This document shows positions 11,700-23,989 of a stretch of DNA of 64,000 bases, one piece after another. The DNA lies in the NCBI GenBank assembly GCA_033961575.1, contig CM066727.1, forward strand, positions 86,116,501 through 86,180,500, written 5' to 3'. The notes beneath the pieces were generated by a model. The model was not told the DNA's origin, searched no databases, and saw only the letters and a program-made list of their open reading frames with translations. The translations under genes and the position numbers were made by a program. Position 1 is the stretch's first letter; each line of letters opens with the position of its first letter. Origin of the DNA: Aselliscus stoliczkanus. Its lineage: Eukaryota; Chordata; Mammalia; Chiroptera; Hipposideridae.

Positions 11700-13525
11700 T
11701 GTTGTTGCAGATGGCAAGGTTTCATTCTTTTTTATGACTGAGTAATATTCCATTGTGTATATGTACCACCTTTTCTTTATCCAGTCATCCATTCAGGGAC
11801 ACCTAAATTGCCTCCACATATTGGCTATTGTAAATAATGCTGCAATGAACATATGAATGCACATATCCCTTCAAAGTAGTGTTTTAGGTGTCTTTGGATA
11901 AATGCCCAGAAGGGGGTTTACTGGGCCCTTCTTTGTCTCTTGTTATAGCTTCATTTTAAAGTCTATATTGTCTGGTATAAGTACTGCTTCCCTAGCTTTT
12001 TTGTTTTGTTATGTTTCCATTTTCATGAAACATCTTTTTCCATCCCTTTACTTTCGTCTGTATATGTCTTTTGATCTGCAGTGAGTCTCTTGTAGGCAGC
12101 ATAGGTAAGGGTTTTGTCTTCTTATCGATTCAGCCACCCTATGTCTTTTGATTGGAGCATTTAATACATATACATTGAAAGAAATTGTCAATAGATATGT
12201 AGTTATTGCCATTTTATTTCATATATACATATAATATGAATATATATTCGTATTAAAGAAGTCCCTCTAAGATTCCTTGTAATATTTGATTTGTGGTGAT
12301 GAATTAACTCCTTTAGCTTTTTCTTGTCTGGGAAGCACTTTGATTTGCCCTTCCATTCTAAATGATAGGTTTGCTGGGTAGAGTAATCTTGGTGGTAGGT
12401 CCTACTTTTTCATCACTTCGAATATTTTGTGCCAATCCCTTCTGACCTGAAAAATTTCTGTTGAGAAATCTGCACCAGTATTATGGGAGCTCCCTTGTAT
12501 GTAACGAACTGCTTTGTCTTGCTGCTTTTAAAACTCTCTTTGTATTTAACCTTTGGCATTTTAATTATGATGTGTCTTGGTTTGGGCCTCTTTGAATTCA
12601 TCTTGTTTGGGACTCTCTGTGCTTCATGGACTTTTATGTCTATTTATTTCCTTTGCCAGGTTAGGGAATTTTTCTGTCATTATTTCTTCAAATAGGTTTT
12701 CAATACTTGCTTTCTGTTTCTTCTTCTGGTACCCCAATTATGTGAATATTGGTTTGCTTAATATTTCCCCAAAGGCTCCTTAAACTGTCCTCATTGTTTT
12801 GGATTCTTTTTTTTCTTTTTGCTGTACTTATTGGGTGTTTTCTGCTACCTCAACTTCTAAATCACTGATTTGATCTTCTGCTTCATCTAATCTACTGCTG
12901 ATTTTCTCTAATGTATTATTTATTTTAGTTATTGTATTCTTCATTTCTGACAGATTCTCTTTTGTGTTTTCTATCACCATCCTCTCTGTAAGCCGGACAA
13001 TTCAGTTCCTTTTCCTATGTCCCTGGCACCTTTTGCACTGCTGCCCTATCGCTGGACCTCAGAACTAATGAGTCTGTCAGCAAGTAAGTCCCTGTGTGGA
13101 TCCTTTAAGAGGATTGCCTGGGACTCCAGCAGCCCACTGTCTTACTCAGCCACAATCTCCACTGGTTGTCACAGCCACAAGTTATAGGAACTTCCCTCCT
13201 AGCCACTAGAACCCTGGGCTGGGGTGCCTGGTTTGGGATTGGGACCCTTTGCTCTCCCAGGGGACCTCTGCAGCTGAGATATCCCTCTCAATTTTTAAAC
13301 ACCACACATAGGAATGGAGACCAGACTGTTCCACGTCTCTGACTGTCTTACCAGTCTCGAGGTGGCTTCCTCTGTATGTCCTCAGTTGTAGGGCTTCTGT
13401 TCAGCTACACTTCAGGTGATTCTCAATGATGGGTTTTCTGTAGTTTAATTGTAATTTTGATGTGGTTGTGACAGGAGACAAGCACAGCATTTACCTATTC
13501 TGCCATCCTGACCAGAAATCATGGT
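11700..13525 (-). mobile_element. L1 composite (3' end joined to 5'-region sequence)
   Basis: The first 230 bp (to about 11930) read as a minus-strand L1 ORF2 end, with TTCTTTATCCAGTCATCCAT and AATAATGCTGCAATGAACAT. At about 11930 this switches to other L1 text on the same strand, with landmarks GTGAGTCTCTTGTAGGCAGC and CTTTTGATTGGAGCATTTAA. The block at about 13000-13525 resembles an L1 5' end and stops at TTCTGCCATCCTGACC. The ORF2 reverse-transcriptase region is not present. The 62- to 70-codon frames at 12413-12783 are by-products. It could be one internally deleted copy or two adjacent ones. Confidence 0.65.
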
Positions 13526-13539
13526 ATTGTTATTTTTAG

Positions 13540-13605
13540 TCAAGGAGGTCAATTGGTCAGTCAGAGGTAGAATGAGAATGCAGTCCAGGTATGCCTGTCT
13601 ATTTA
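13540..13605 (-). mobile_element. Possible MIR fragment
   Basis: Text around GGTCAGTCAGAGGTAGAATG and CAGTCCAGGTATGCCTGTCT resembles the inner part of a minus-strand MIR (the 'cagagccaggattcgaaccc' region of the family). Short and diverged, so uncertain. Confidence 0.35.
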
Positions 13606-14990
13606 TGATGTGATGGTATGGAAATGATCAGTACTAATACCTATTTCCTATTTCTACTGTTGTGCCTCTATCTTCAGTACTGTATCAACAGAGCAAAGAA
13701 TTCATGATATATCATTCTTCCACTCATTTATCCTACTAAAATTCCAGGCAAATATACTAGCTATAAAGAAAATGGCTATTACAAGGGTTGGTTGGACAGA
13801 TAATTATCTTGAAAAGGTGAAAATTTTCGCCCCATGTTGAGTTCAGTTGGCAGGATGAGAGGTGAAGGTTTCCTGTCATTTATCAATATTTTTCTCTGAA
13901 GAATAGTAAATTCTAAGTGGTGAGAGGAAAGCCTCTTTTCTAGGGGCTTTCTGTAGTGGGTGGTATTCCCTGTAACAGAAGCCTGAAATAATCAAAAAGC
14001 CTTTCTAAATATTCATAGGAAAGAAAAAAATGCCTTACAAATACCTTGGGTTTTTTTTTATTCTTCAATAGTATTCAAGCTCCTGGTAGGTATTTCCATT
14101 TTGAGAGCTCCACTTTCTGACATGGCTAATTATTCTTGATACTTTGAAAATAACATAGCTGAATTTTTGGTTGGTGATTTTTGCTGTAATAATAGGATAC
14201 TTGCTGTTAATCGCTTAAGGTGACAGGAAATAATCAAGGCATTTAAACTATTGTGTGCCATATAAAAAAACCTTTATTAAAAGAATATTTTTTTTAAATT
14301 AAAGTGAGAACTTTGTATTCTTGTCTCCCAACCACTGCTGCCCCCTTCACACTTAATCACTTAGGCATAGCAAAAAATAGTTTGGCAGGCACCACCCAAT
14401 CTGTTGACTGCAGCAGATTGTGCTAGGTTTCTCTGAGTTGTATCTACAAGCTCTCCAGAGGCTATTTTTTCACCCCTGAAATATATTTCAATGACCAGAA
14501 ATTATGTTGCAATTACTTTCTTTGAGACTTGTGGATGAAACTGTAATATTTGTATTTTGTTAATAGTCAGGTATAATACTCAAGTATTATAGTCTTATTT
14601 TCATATTTCAAAATTACCTCCTAGCTATGTAGGAAATATTGTTATGTGCTTAGAATTTTTTGGCTTAAGAATCAATGGCACTTGTAATTATATGTAGTTC
14701 ATAAAGTCATTAAAATGATGTGAATAAAAAATTGAATAAACATAACCATAAATTTATAAAATCTCACTGGGCTTCTCAGACCTACAGCTAACACAATTTA
14801 ATTTATTCTTTTCTAATGATATATTTAGGGGTGCCTGTATTTGGATGGGCAATAGATCTTATAAAATACTACAATCTGTAGAAAGCAGATATTTAACTTT
14901 GTCAAAGTGTATTGAATTTTCCCCCTCTGATAGTTAATAGAAAATGAATGACTTTTCTTAATGGTGAACTCTGTGCTTTGAAGATTTTTC
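13606..14990. other. Non-coding sequence, no recognised element
   Basis: AT-rich, no supported frame, short homopolymers only. Confidence 0.6.
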
Positions 14991-15002
14991 TAAGGGAGTT
15001 TT

Positions 15003-15120
15003 GTTTTGTTTTGTTTTGTTTTTCTGAGGGCAGTGTCACTGGCCCTCACATGTGGGACTGAACCAGGGCTGCTGGCTTCCCAAGCCAGCGCTTAACCTCT
15101 GCGCCACTCGGCCGGCTCTG
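15003..15120 (-). mobile_element. tRNA-derived SINE, type B short form
   Basis: On its own strand: head near AGCCGGCCGAGTGGCGCAGA, A-box-like GAGTGGCGCAG, tRNA-like arm with AAGCCAGC, then GGGCCAGTGACACTGCCCTC and directly a simple-repeat tail, here (TTTTG)n on the plus strand. An exact 12-bp duplication TAAGGGAGTTTT flanks it at 14991-15002 and 15121-15132. Confidence 0.92.
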
Positions 15121-15132
15121 TAAGGGAGTTTT

Positions 15133-16439
15133 TAACATTTTTTTTTTTTAACAAAGTCATTTGTTGTCAGTGTTGCTTATACATGACCTGATTACTAATA
15201 ACTTTATCTCCTTTTACTCATGGATTTTTAAAAACATGATGTGTGAACTCACAAAGGCACAAATGCTTTTCCTATTTGATTTCATGGATTTTCATCCAAA
15301 AAACTTAATGCAGATAATCAGATAATTTTTAAATGAGCTGTTTGCAATACCTCTTATTCAAGGAATGTGCTAAATTTGTGGAATGAGCAGATACTTTAAA
15401 GTCTATTAGTTCAGCTTTATCTTCTTCATGCTTTGAAAATCAAACTGATGAAGAACTCTGAAACAGTTGGCCAGAGAAGACGCCCGTGTCTCTTTGCTGG
15501 TTCCAAAGAATCTTTATTAATGTCAGCTCCTGATAAGAAGAAATGGAGTGCTAGGTACGACTCATCTCATAGCACTTGATTATTGAACTTCCTAGATTAA
15601 AAAAAAAAAATTAACTTTTTTTTACGCAAACTATATGCCAAACATAGTAAGATAATTTTAAGACCAGATATAAAATGTGTATTGTTTAACTTAAAAAATT
15701 TTCCTCTTATTAAAAAAGTATTTCATTTTTCATTGTAAAAAAGTAGAAATTATAGCAAAGCATAAAAAGAACATCAGTATCACTTGTAATCAACCACATT
15801 AGCCATTGATAAATACTTTTAATGTTCTTGAGTATTTCTTTTGAAAATATTTATGATATGTGGAATTATATGAAACTTTGGGTTAGCTGTTCATTTTTGG
15901 AGCTGTTTCTTGACTCCTGAGTTGTATGGAGAGGAGTTTAGCTGTGGGAGAAGAGTGGCTGGGTTCTTCTCCCTGTCCCCATCCCTACATACACACACAC
16001 ATGTCACCAAATGAAGCCTTCTTGGTGGGCTAGGAAAAGTGTCTGGTCTTTCTCAGGAAATTATCACTTGTTTTCAAGGAAATTTAGTTGATTTCAACAA
16101 TTGTCCTTTACTTACTGTAATAACATCTGAGTGGTGGTAATTATTGTTATTATTAGTAGTAGTGGAATCAATATTTTCATTATGCTGGAAGGGGCATAGT
16201 CCCAGGGCATTGCTTTGTGGCAAATGCTTCAACATTCCTGCAAAAGGAAAGGGTGGAGCCACAGTTGCAATTCTCTCGTGTGGTTATTTGTTTCTGATTT
16301 CCTCTGCAGTTGTATTTACTCATGTGACTTATTTCTATATTTGAGTTATAATAATGCTGTATGTAAGATTTAGTGGCATAATCAGAATTTCCAAGTTCAA
16401 ATATTCTGAAGTTGAACAATATAGTGAAGGTGGGACAAG
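15133..16439. other. Non-coding sequence, no recognised element
   Basis: No gene or named repeat. Homopolymer runs lie near 15140-15150 and 15600-15611. The small frames at 16074-16419 overlap each other on both strands and show no domain. Confidence 0.6.
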
Positions 16440-16817
16440 ATGAGTATTCATTAGTCAGTTAGGGCTGCCATAACAAAATGCCACAGGTTGGGTGGCTAAA
16501 AGAACAGATATTTATTTCTCATGGTACTAGAGACTGGACGCACAAGATCATGGTGCCAGCATGGTCGGGTTCCTGGTAAGGGCCCTTCTCTGTGATTCAC
16601 AGATGGCTGTCTTCTCATTGTTACCTCACATGCCAAAGAAAAAATTAATCTCTTTCATCTCTCTTCTTAAAAGGACACTAATCCCATTTATGAAGGCTCC
16701 ACCCTCATGACCTAATCATTCCCCAAAGTCCCCGCCTCTCAAAATCATCACATTGGGGGTAAGGATTTCAACATATGAATTTGGGTAGGGGTGGGGATCA
16801 CATTCTGTCTATAACTT
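16440..16817 (-). repeat. MaLR-family LTR (MLT1/MST-like)
   Basis: Plus-strand landmarks of a reversed MaLR LTR appear in order: TTAGTCAGTTAGGGCTGCCA, ATATTTATTTCTCATGG, GGCTCCACCCTCATGACCTA, CACATTGGGGGTAAGGATTT and a terminal TCTATAAC. Near full length for this LTR class, with no internal retroviral sequence on either side, so probably a solitary LTR. Confidence 0.88.
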
Positions 16818-18018
16818 GAGTATTCCATTATAATGAAGAAAGGATTACAAAGTCCTGTCCTTCATAGGGCCAATTAAACTGCAAATAATATCCTCAGGTG
16901 TTCTTGGAAATGGGATATGGTTGGAAAGTCAACAGGTATCCTATTACTATTGATAGGTTCTATGTTGGCACATAATTTTGCCAAGAAAAAGAGCAGAACT
17001 TCATTCATTTACTAATTTTTTATTCATATGCTAATTCATTCATAATTCAGTGACTATCTAAGTGTGCACTATGTTCCAGGTATCTTGCTAAAAGTCTAGA
17101 ATATGAGGAGAAAACTGAAACTATAAAGTTTACAGCTTTCCTAAAAAGAGGTCATGGGAAGTTAATATAAAGTACTTGAAAAGAAACCACTCAGATCTCA
17201 GTTTTAATATTGATTGTGTAATTAAAGTCTTGGGTGTCTTTTATTAACTCATTTGCATTTTTAAATTTTAGCTGAGTGGTCATAATACCTGCTCTACTAG
17301 CCATTCATTTGGGGAAGCAGATGAGGTAATGACCTTAATTGCGTTTGCAAACTATGTTATAGCAAAAATGCTAATTATTTTCAGGACTAATTTGAAATAT
17401 GTGTTGGATTTATGAGGTACTTTTATAATATTTCATCTTGGAGACATTATTGTTTTGGAGTTCTTTAGATTTATGAAATATATGAAGATAACATTTTTAA
17501 ATTACTTTCTTCAGTAGAAGTTTTCCCTCTAGTGGTTGCTGTGGAAATCACATGAAGAGCTTCTAATGGTAAATGTCCAGATGGAAAAGAAAACAACTAT
17601 ACTAAAAAGATTTGACAAAACGTACTTTGAATCATGGAGACGATGTTAGCTAGGTTTTTTTTTTTTAAGACTATCCAGTTGGTTTTTAAAGAATTATATT
17701 ACACTCAGTTTTTGAAAATGATGAAGATTCTTTGCTCCTTTTATTATGGTCTCTAATTGATTTGAATGGAGATGATGGTTAGGACATCCTAGGTGCGGAA
17801 GAGGAGATATTTCATCATATCCATGAAGACATTCTAATATAGGCTCTGACATGATTTTTGCCTGCTTTCCTGATCTGCTTCCAATACAGCAGGTATTGCC
17901 AATCCTTGCTTCCTCACAGGAAGTTGAACAGAACTTCTGGGTGAGTAAGCGTATTTGATCTTTCTTACAGGCACCTATTAGGAAATCATTCCTAAAGAAA
18001 AAAAAACAAAAAAAAAAA
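16818..18018. other. Non-coding; possible reversed L2 end near 17005-17165
   Basis: GTGCACTATGTTCCAGGTAT resembles the reverse complement of the LINE-2 3' end. The rest is unassigned. The 109-codon minus frame at 17694-18023 starts in a poly-T/poly-A region and has no recognisable domain. Confidence 0.45.
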
Positions 18019-18026
18019 AACATTTT

Positions 18027-18170
18027 TTTTTTTTTAGCTGAGCCATCCTGCCACCTATTGGCAGCTCAACAGCAACTCAGCTTGGGCTGGCATCAAACCG
18101 CCGTAGCTCAGAGCTCAGCTCGCACTCTTGAGTGAGCTCTTAACCAACTGAGCCACTCAGCCGGCCTCCC
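18027..18170 (-). mobile_element. tRNA-derived SINE, type A
   Basis: Minus strand, same family as the copy at 6765. The tail is the T-run at about 18022-18035 and the head is GCCGGCTGAGTGGCTCAGTT on its own strand. A short duplication, AACATTTT, lies at 18019-18026 and 18171-18178. An A-rich stretch (18000-18020) adjoins the tail and probably offered the L1-type nicking site. Confidence 0.88.
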
Positions 18171-18199
18171 AACATTTTAATATGTTGAAAGGATTGATA

Positions 18200-18690
18200 C
18201 ATTTAAAAAATCTAACCCCTTGCACGACCTGCCAGGTCCCCATCATCTCTCCCGTGCCTCTTCTGCAGCTTCCTGTCTTTCCTTTGCCCACAGTGCTCAG
18301 CTGGGCTGCCATCTCCATTTCCCTCCGACGCTGCCCATTTGGACTTGCTGTCCCCTATTTTTGTCATGCTCATCACATCGATGGCTCCTCTAGGCTTAAA
18401 TCTCACATATTTCGAAAAGATCTTCTCTGACCAACCTAGCAAAGTGGGCTTTTTGATGGTTAATCTTCATCCCATCACTCATTTTTTTATTTACTCCACA
18501 GCTCTTATCACAATGTAAATTACTGTGTAATCAATTTATTTATTAATTCACTGTCTGTATCCCTCTCAAGAATGGAAGCTACATGAGGCAGGTTTGTCTC
18601 TCTTATTCACATTGTATCCCAGAACCTAAAATAATGCTTCACACACCACAGATACTTAATATCGGTTAACACAATGAGCAAATGCATGGA
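18200..18690 (+). mobile_element. LINE-2 (L2) 3' end
   Basis: Plus-strand L2 3' region: a pyrimidine-rich stretch with AAGATCTTCTCTGACCAACC, then CTCTTATTCACATTGTATCC, then the terminal CACACCACAGATACTTAATA, which corresponds to the family's 'cacatagtaggcgctcaata' end. The overlapping 82- and 76-codon frames here are not host genes. Confidence 0.8.
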
Positions 18691-21600
18691 AAATGATATT
18701 AACATTAAGTAATTGGTGGTAACTGTTTAAAAGTTTTACTGAAATATTAAGTAGTCTTTGGTGCCCTCTCCTAGGACTCATTCTTCCATATTTGAAGTAA
18801 TTTAACTTCCTAATTTACTTCCCATTGAAATAAGGTTTATAGAAGGTTTGCAGTTTTTCATATAGAAACTCTATTACAGAATCATTAAATTTAAACATTT
18901 GGGGAGCATGTTGAGTGAGTTTTTGTTGTGTTCACTAACGAACTCAACATCATGCTCTTGTGCTAAACAAGAACATGATGTTTTTATGTCTGTTTTATTA
19001 AATTCCATTTGATGGTATAGCTTATTTAGTGAAATATTCAATTCCTTATATTTGTACAATGTTATTTCATGAATTAAAATTTGTTTTCTGAAGTTTATGT
19101 TATCCCATCTTCTTCTGTCTTCCATGAAAAGATAATTACTGTTCACACTCATGTATTTGGCTTTCTCACACTTTTCTAGCCTCCATAAGTGATTAAAAGA
19201 AAAAAAGTCTCTTCTCGACTGGCTTACTTTTTATACCTTTCTTAAGTTTTGATTGATGTTCTCTTTTGAAACTACTCTAAATATTCTTCATATTCCTTTA
19301 TGGTTTTGAGACTAAAAAATGTACCTTGAAGCCTGAGGATTTCAGGTCTGGGAGGTTGAGGCATCTACTTTATGTCTCCCAGCAGCCTGCAGTGAAATCC
19401 ATGAAACATGGCAGTAGGAAATGTGTTGCTGGTGGTTGCTTTTCCTCTTTCCATCCATGTTTATTGCCTACTAATGTGAACTTGTTGCCTATGCAACTAA
19501 GAAACTGGTGACTTTGCTATAAATTTGTAGCCAAAAGGCTAAGGCTCCAAACACTCAGTTTCTTACATGAATTTCCTGCTGTGTTATTTTCTCCATGCAG
19601 GCTTTGAAAACAAAGATGTGCATAAATTATAATCACATTCCCTTGATAATGTTTTTAAAGAATTGTATGCTCTCCAATGTGTTAACAATTTGAGTCGGTT
19701 ATGACTGACGCTGCGTGTGTATGTGTGTGTTTAAGGAATAATATGTTTTAATCTACTGTCAATGAATGATAGGAATTAGAATGCAATTAATATACATTTT
19801 ATAGCTAGTTCTGCTTATTACAAGGACTTTAAAAACAAATAGATGAAAAACAGCTTATCATTGGCTTATTCGGGCTCTCTACTTTTGCGCTTATGCTTTC
19901 CTGCTTTCGTTACCATAGTTACTGGCTTAATCATGATGCACAGAACCATTTCTAATTACAGTATATGCCAACACAAAAATTAATTCTTTGCACATCTTAG
20001 TCTATAAACAGCTTGTAGCCTGTTTTTTGGCACTTTGTGACCACATATTCTGAAAAAGACAGTTGTACATAATTTTAAATCTGTTATTCTGCTATTTGTT
20101 ATTAAAATGAAAGTGAGTCTCTAAAGTGGATTGATGTCAAAATAAGCAATACAAGAATTTTTAAGAGATGAAGGTTTATTACAAGTGCTACCATTAGTAT
20201 TATCCATAACATATTAATAACAGTTTATAAGCATTTGACATTGTTTTCCTATCAGAAAATATAACGAACAGGATGTTCACCATTTAGAAACCAAAATTAT
20301 TAGATTGTTGTGACTAAGCAGTTGAGCCAGAAACCATTATTTGAGAATTTATATTTTCTAAAAAATATACAATTTACATCAAAATTCCTTTTATTGAATT
20401 TTAAAAGGTTCCTGGAGATCACTTAGTACAAACCATTATTTCTAATGTGTGTCAAACTCTTTTATACCAGGAACACTAGGTAATTTCTCCCAATATCATG
20501 CAATGAGTTAAATCTCTCCTCTTAGCTCCTATTGCAGTAATCCTGATTGTATCCGTCTCAGAAATTTATAATATATCTTTTCTCCAAACCTATAGGTAAA
20601 TGTTTTCTGTTCGATTATTCAAAGTAAGGTTCATTAAATTGTTGTGATTATGCTACCAAAACAATTTGAATCATATTTATGTTGGTTGACCTATACATTT
20701 TCAAAAGCAATCTCTTGTACAGTGTTTTCGTGACTCCTCTGGTTCTAAAACCTCTTACGTATTTCATAAATGCTAGTCTACCAGGCATTCTCAATTTACT
20801 GATAAAACTGGGAACACTCATACAAAGTATATTTCTATTATGAAATAATAAATGGACTAGTGCACCGACTTTGATCTGCCCTTGTTTGGCAATCATATGC
20901 TGCTGTGTCCCTACCTTCACTGGCGTAAGACCATTATTGTAGTGTCCATTTTTCTGAAAATAACGTGTGTAACCTGGAAGTAGGCCCTAGGGTTCCATTT
21001 GTGCTTATGGGAAAACCTGTGACTGCCAAACTATAAGTGTTTTTCTGTCTGTTAAGACTGAAGCAGATACACATAAAATAAAAACATGAAAAGTTTCCTA
21101 TTGCAGAGGCTAGATTCTTTTTTTAATTGCTTCTGTTTAAAATCATCGTACTCCTACGTCAAGATATGTATATACTTATTTGTAGTTTATTACAAAATAA
21201 ATTTTAATTCCCAATTGAACTTTGTTCTGACTTTTTTCTATCTGGTAGACTTATATTAAATTTAATGGTCACATATAATAAGTATATTATGTTGTTAGCT
21301 GAAATTAGTGAATTTATTTAATAGCCATTTAAATCAGTGAAGAATGACCTCTATTTAATTGGAGAAGACATTTATTGGCTTTTTATTTGACATTTTTAAC
21401 TTGCCTCACAGCAAATGTGAATCAGCAAATAAAAGTAGCTTTACTGATTTCAGAGAGACAAAAATCTCTGAATTTGGATAACACTTTTTTCATCAGGAAA
21501 ACTATTGCTTATGAAATCATTCGTAATTCTAAATGCTCTAGAAATGAAATTGTAGACGTGAAGATTGTTACAAGAGCTTGACTTCCCCATCCACCTCAGG

Positions 21601-21780
21601 ATTCTCTGTAATTCCTCTGGCACAACAGCAGCCGCACGCCATTAGCTTTATTAGCTGGAACAATATTGGGCCTTTCAAATTCTTTCGGAGTTCTGACTCT
21701 GTAGTTGTGACAGACATAATTTAGGCTTCTATGCAGATACTGTCAATTGACAATCATAAACAGGGTTGACATTTTTAAAT
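18691..21780. other. Non-coding AT-rich sequence, no recognised element
   Basis: Three kilobases without a repeat I can name. Minus-strand frames of 92 codons (18874-19152) and 90 codons (20648-20920) lack any recognisable domain; I regard them as chance frames. Confidence 0.55.
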
Positions 21781-21792
21781 ACAAGTACTTTT

Positions 21793-21947
21793 TTTTTTTT
21801 TTTTTTTTTTAGCTGAGCCATCCTGCCACCTGTTGGCAGCTCAACGGCAGCTCAGCTCGGGCTGGGCATCGAACGATCGTTGCTCAGAGCTCAGCTCACA
21901 CTCTTGAGCGAGCTCTTAACCAACTGAGCCATTTGGCCGGCCCTAGT
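21793..21947 (-). mobile_element. tRNA-derived SINE, type A, left arm of inverted pair
   Basis: Minus-strand copy with a long T-run (to about 21810) as tail. On its own strand it has TGGCTCAGTTGGTTAAGAGC (A-box region), GTTCGATGCCC (B-box) and GGTGGCAGGATGGCTCAGCT at the 3' end. The duplication ACAAGTACTTTT lies at 21781-21792 and 21948-21959 and is exact, and the tail is long, so this is one of the younger copies. Confidence 0.95.
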
Positions 21948-22067
21948 ACAAGTACTTTTCAAAACAACTTTAATAAGCAAAAAAATTATTTAAGTTTTTA
22001 AGGTAAAATGATTGAGGGTAAGCCTGAGGTATAAAAAGATGAAACCCAGACTTTACTCACTTGAGGT

Positions 22068-22230
22068 TGGCTGGCCAAGTGGCTCAGTTGGTTAAGAGCT
22101 CACTCAAGAGTGTGAGCTGAGTTCTGAGCAACAGCAGTTCAATGCCCAGCCAGAGCTGAGCAGCCACTGAGCTGCCAACAGGTAGCAGGATGGCTCAGCT
22201 AAAAAAAAAAAAAAAAAAAAAAAATGCAAA
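22068..22230 (+). mobile_element. tRNA-derived SINE, type A, right arm of inverted pair
   Basis: Plus-strand copy: GGCTGGCCAAGTGGCTCAGT, a B-box-like AGTTCAATGCCC, and an A-tail of about 24 at 22201-22224. The exact 14-bp duplication TACTCACTTGAGGT lies at 22054-22067 and 22231-22244. It faces the copy at 21793-21947 across 120 bp. Confidence 0.95.
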
Positions 22231-22244
22231 TACTCACTTGAGGT

Positions 22245-22644
22245 AGAGTTATCTTTTTACCAAATGGTTAGCCAATATTTTCTAATCTATTTATTGCATA
22301 GTACTTCATAGTCTACTGATGTTAAAAGTTGGAGATGTTCCTATAATAAATCAGCATGTTTCTGAACTTACTTTTATTAAATCAATAATACCATTGTACT
22401 TTTTCAATTAGTTTTTAGCGAGTCTAGCATATTCACCTTCTAAGATCAATTTTGGGTTGGCTCATTGTGTTTTATAAAACTTAAAATATTATAAAATTTT
22501 TACTGGGGTTTTCTGATATGCTAGATGAATTAGGGGTAGAACTGATATGTTAATGTTAATGAGCCCTTTCATTCAGGAATATGAATTTACTCAAGTCATA
22601 TTTTATTTCTTATATTAAGTAATTTCATTTTTTGCATTTTTTTC

Positions 22645-22692
<48 letters not shown>

Positions 22693-23989
22693 CAGTTTTT
22701 TGGTATTTAAATGGGGATTTTAAAAATTCTAATTTTTCTATGTAAATATTTTTTCCCTCCCTCTGGCAGTGGTTTTAGAAATCCAAGTCCTTTAATGGCT
22801 TTGAGGTGACTATACGGAAAGCAGAGGATGTACACCTGGGCCAGCTTTCTTTAATATTGAAGTGTAATTACTTTTCTGTACACTGAAGGTGTGTACCTTT
22901 GAGTGAGTAATTCCTGAAAACTGTGATAAACAGCCACATTCAGTGACTCAAAGGGATCTGCCACAAGGAGATCAGTGGTGTAGACGTGGGAAGGTGACCT
23001 GTAGGCTTGTAGGTAGCAGTGGATCTGGTGAATCAAGGGGAGAGAATTAACACCACACTGACCAAACAGCTGACTGTCCTTGGAACTCAGAATACAAGCA
23101 CATTACTGCACTCTGCACAGTCAGTACTTAGCACGATGCTCAGCACAGAGGGTATTGTGGTAATTGTCAAGTAATCAAGAAATACACGTGGAATTAAATG
23201 GGACTGAGAGATTATCATTCCTTTTTAAATAATAAGCAGTTCTTAATATCTGCTTTGAAATGTCATGCTTCGTTGTGATCTCTGAGCATAAAACAAGGAT
23301 TTGAACAAATAAAACTTAATTTTATCATTATTTTATTGCCTTTAAGGATATACACAGAATGTTAGCTACTTTAGGCGACAATCTAAAAAAATGGGGCTGA
23401 CTTTATGGCTAACATTGTCAGTATGAGGCAGTTTGTTATACAATTTGTAAATATGCCTGGAGGCAGACATGATCGCTTCAAAATTATAAATGGAAGGAAA
23501 ATGAATTAGATATAACGGCTTTATTGCTTTGCTACTATGTGAGAGTGTCCGAAAGCATTTACAGGAAGTTAACTTCCTTTTTTATATTTACTTTTATTGA
23601 GCTAGTTAATTTGAAACAAAACCCCATAAATTTTGGAAGCAAGAACAAAGCACTGCTATATGCTCTCAAACAATATAGGCACGTTTTAGTGTTCGAACAG
23701 TATTGTCTGAAAATTATGGCACCAACATTTATTGAGATGAACGTAGTCTATGCAATTTTATCTCCAGATTTGGGCAATATTGTAGAGCATTCCAGCCACT
23801 CCAACTTCAAATTAACAACTTAAGTAAACAGTTTTGTTTTTAGTCACAAGTTTATTTATCTGTTTGATCTATAGCTAAGATTTGGTGTTATCTATGGTTT
23901 CCAAGATCCAAGGATATAACCCTTTTCCTCTGAGGTGTTAAATTGATGAAAGTTTGCTTTATAAAAGAGAAGTAAATGCTATAAAATCA
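22245..23989. other. Non-coding sequence, no recognised element
   Basis: AT-rich, with the (TA)n listed separately. The 99-codon plus frame at 23524-23823 shows no domain or family resemblance. Confidence 0.55.
22648..22684. repeat. (TA)n microsatellite
   Basis: About 18 uninterrupted TA units; self-complementary and likely variable in length. Confidence 0.97.

Noticed and set aside
17694..18023. 109-codon minus-strand frame with a phenylalanine-rich start
   Set aside because: The start is a poly-A/T tract next to a SINE tail; no domain and no conserved pattern.
20648..20920. 90-codon minus-strand frame that reads somewhat like a basic protein
   Set aside because: No known domain, no second exon or splice pattern that I could support, and it is isolated in AT-rich DNA. 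Transcript evidence would be needed.
22068..22224. tRNA gene
   Set aside because: A- and B-box motifs are present, but the unit has an A-tail, a target duplication and several copies in the window: it is a tRNA-derived SINE.
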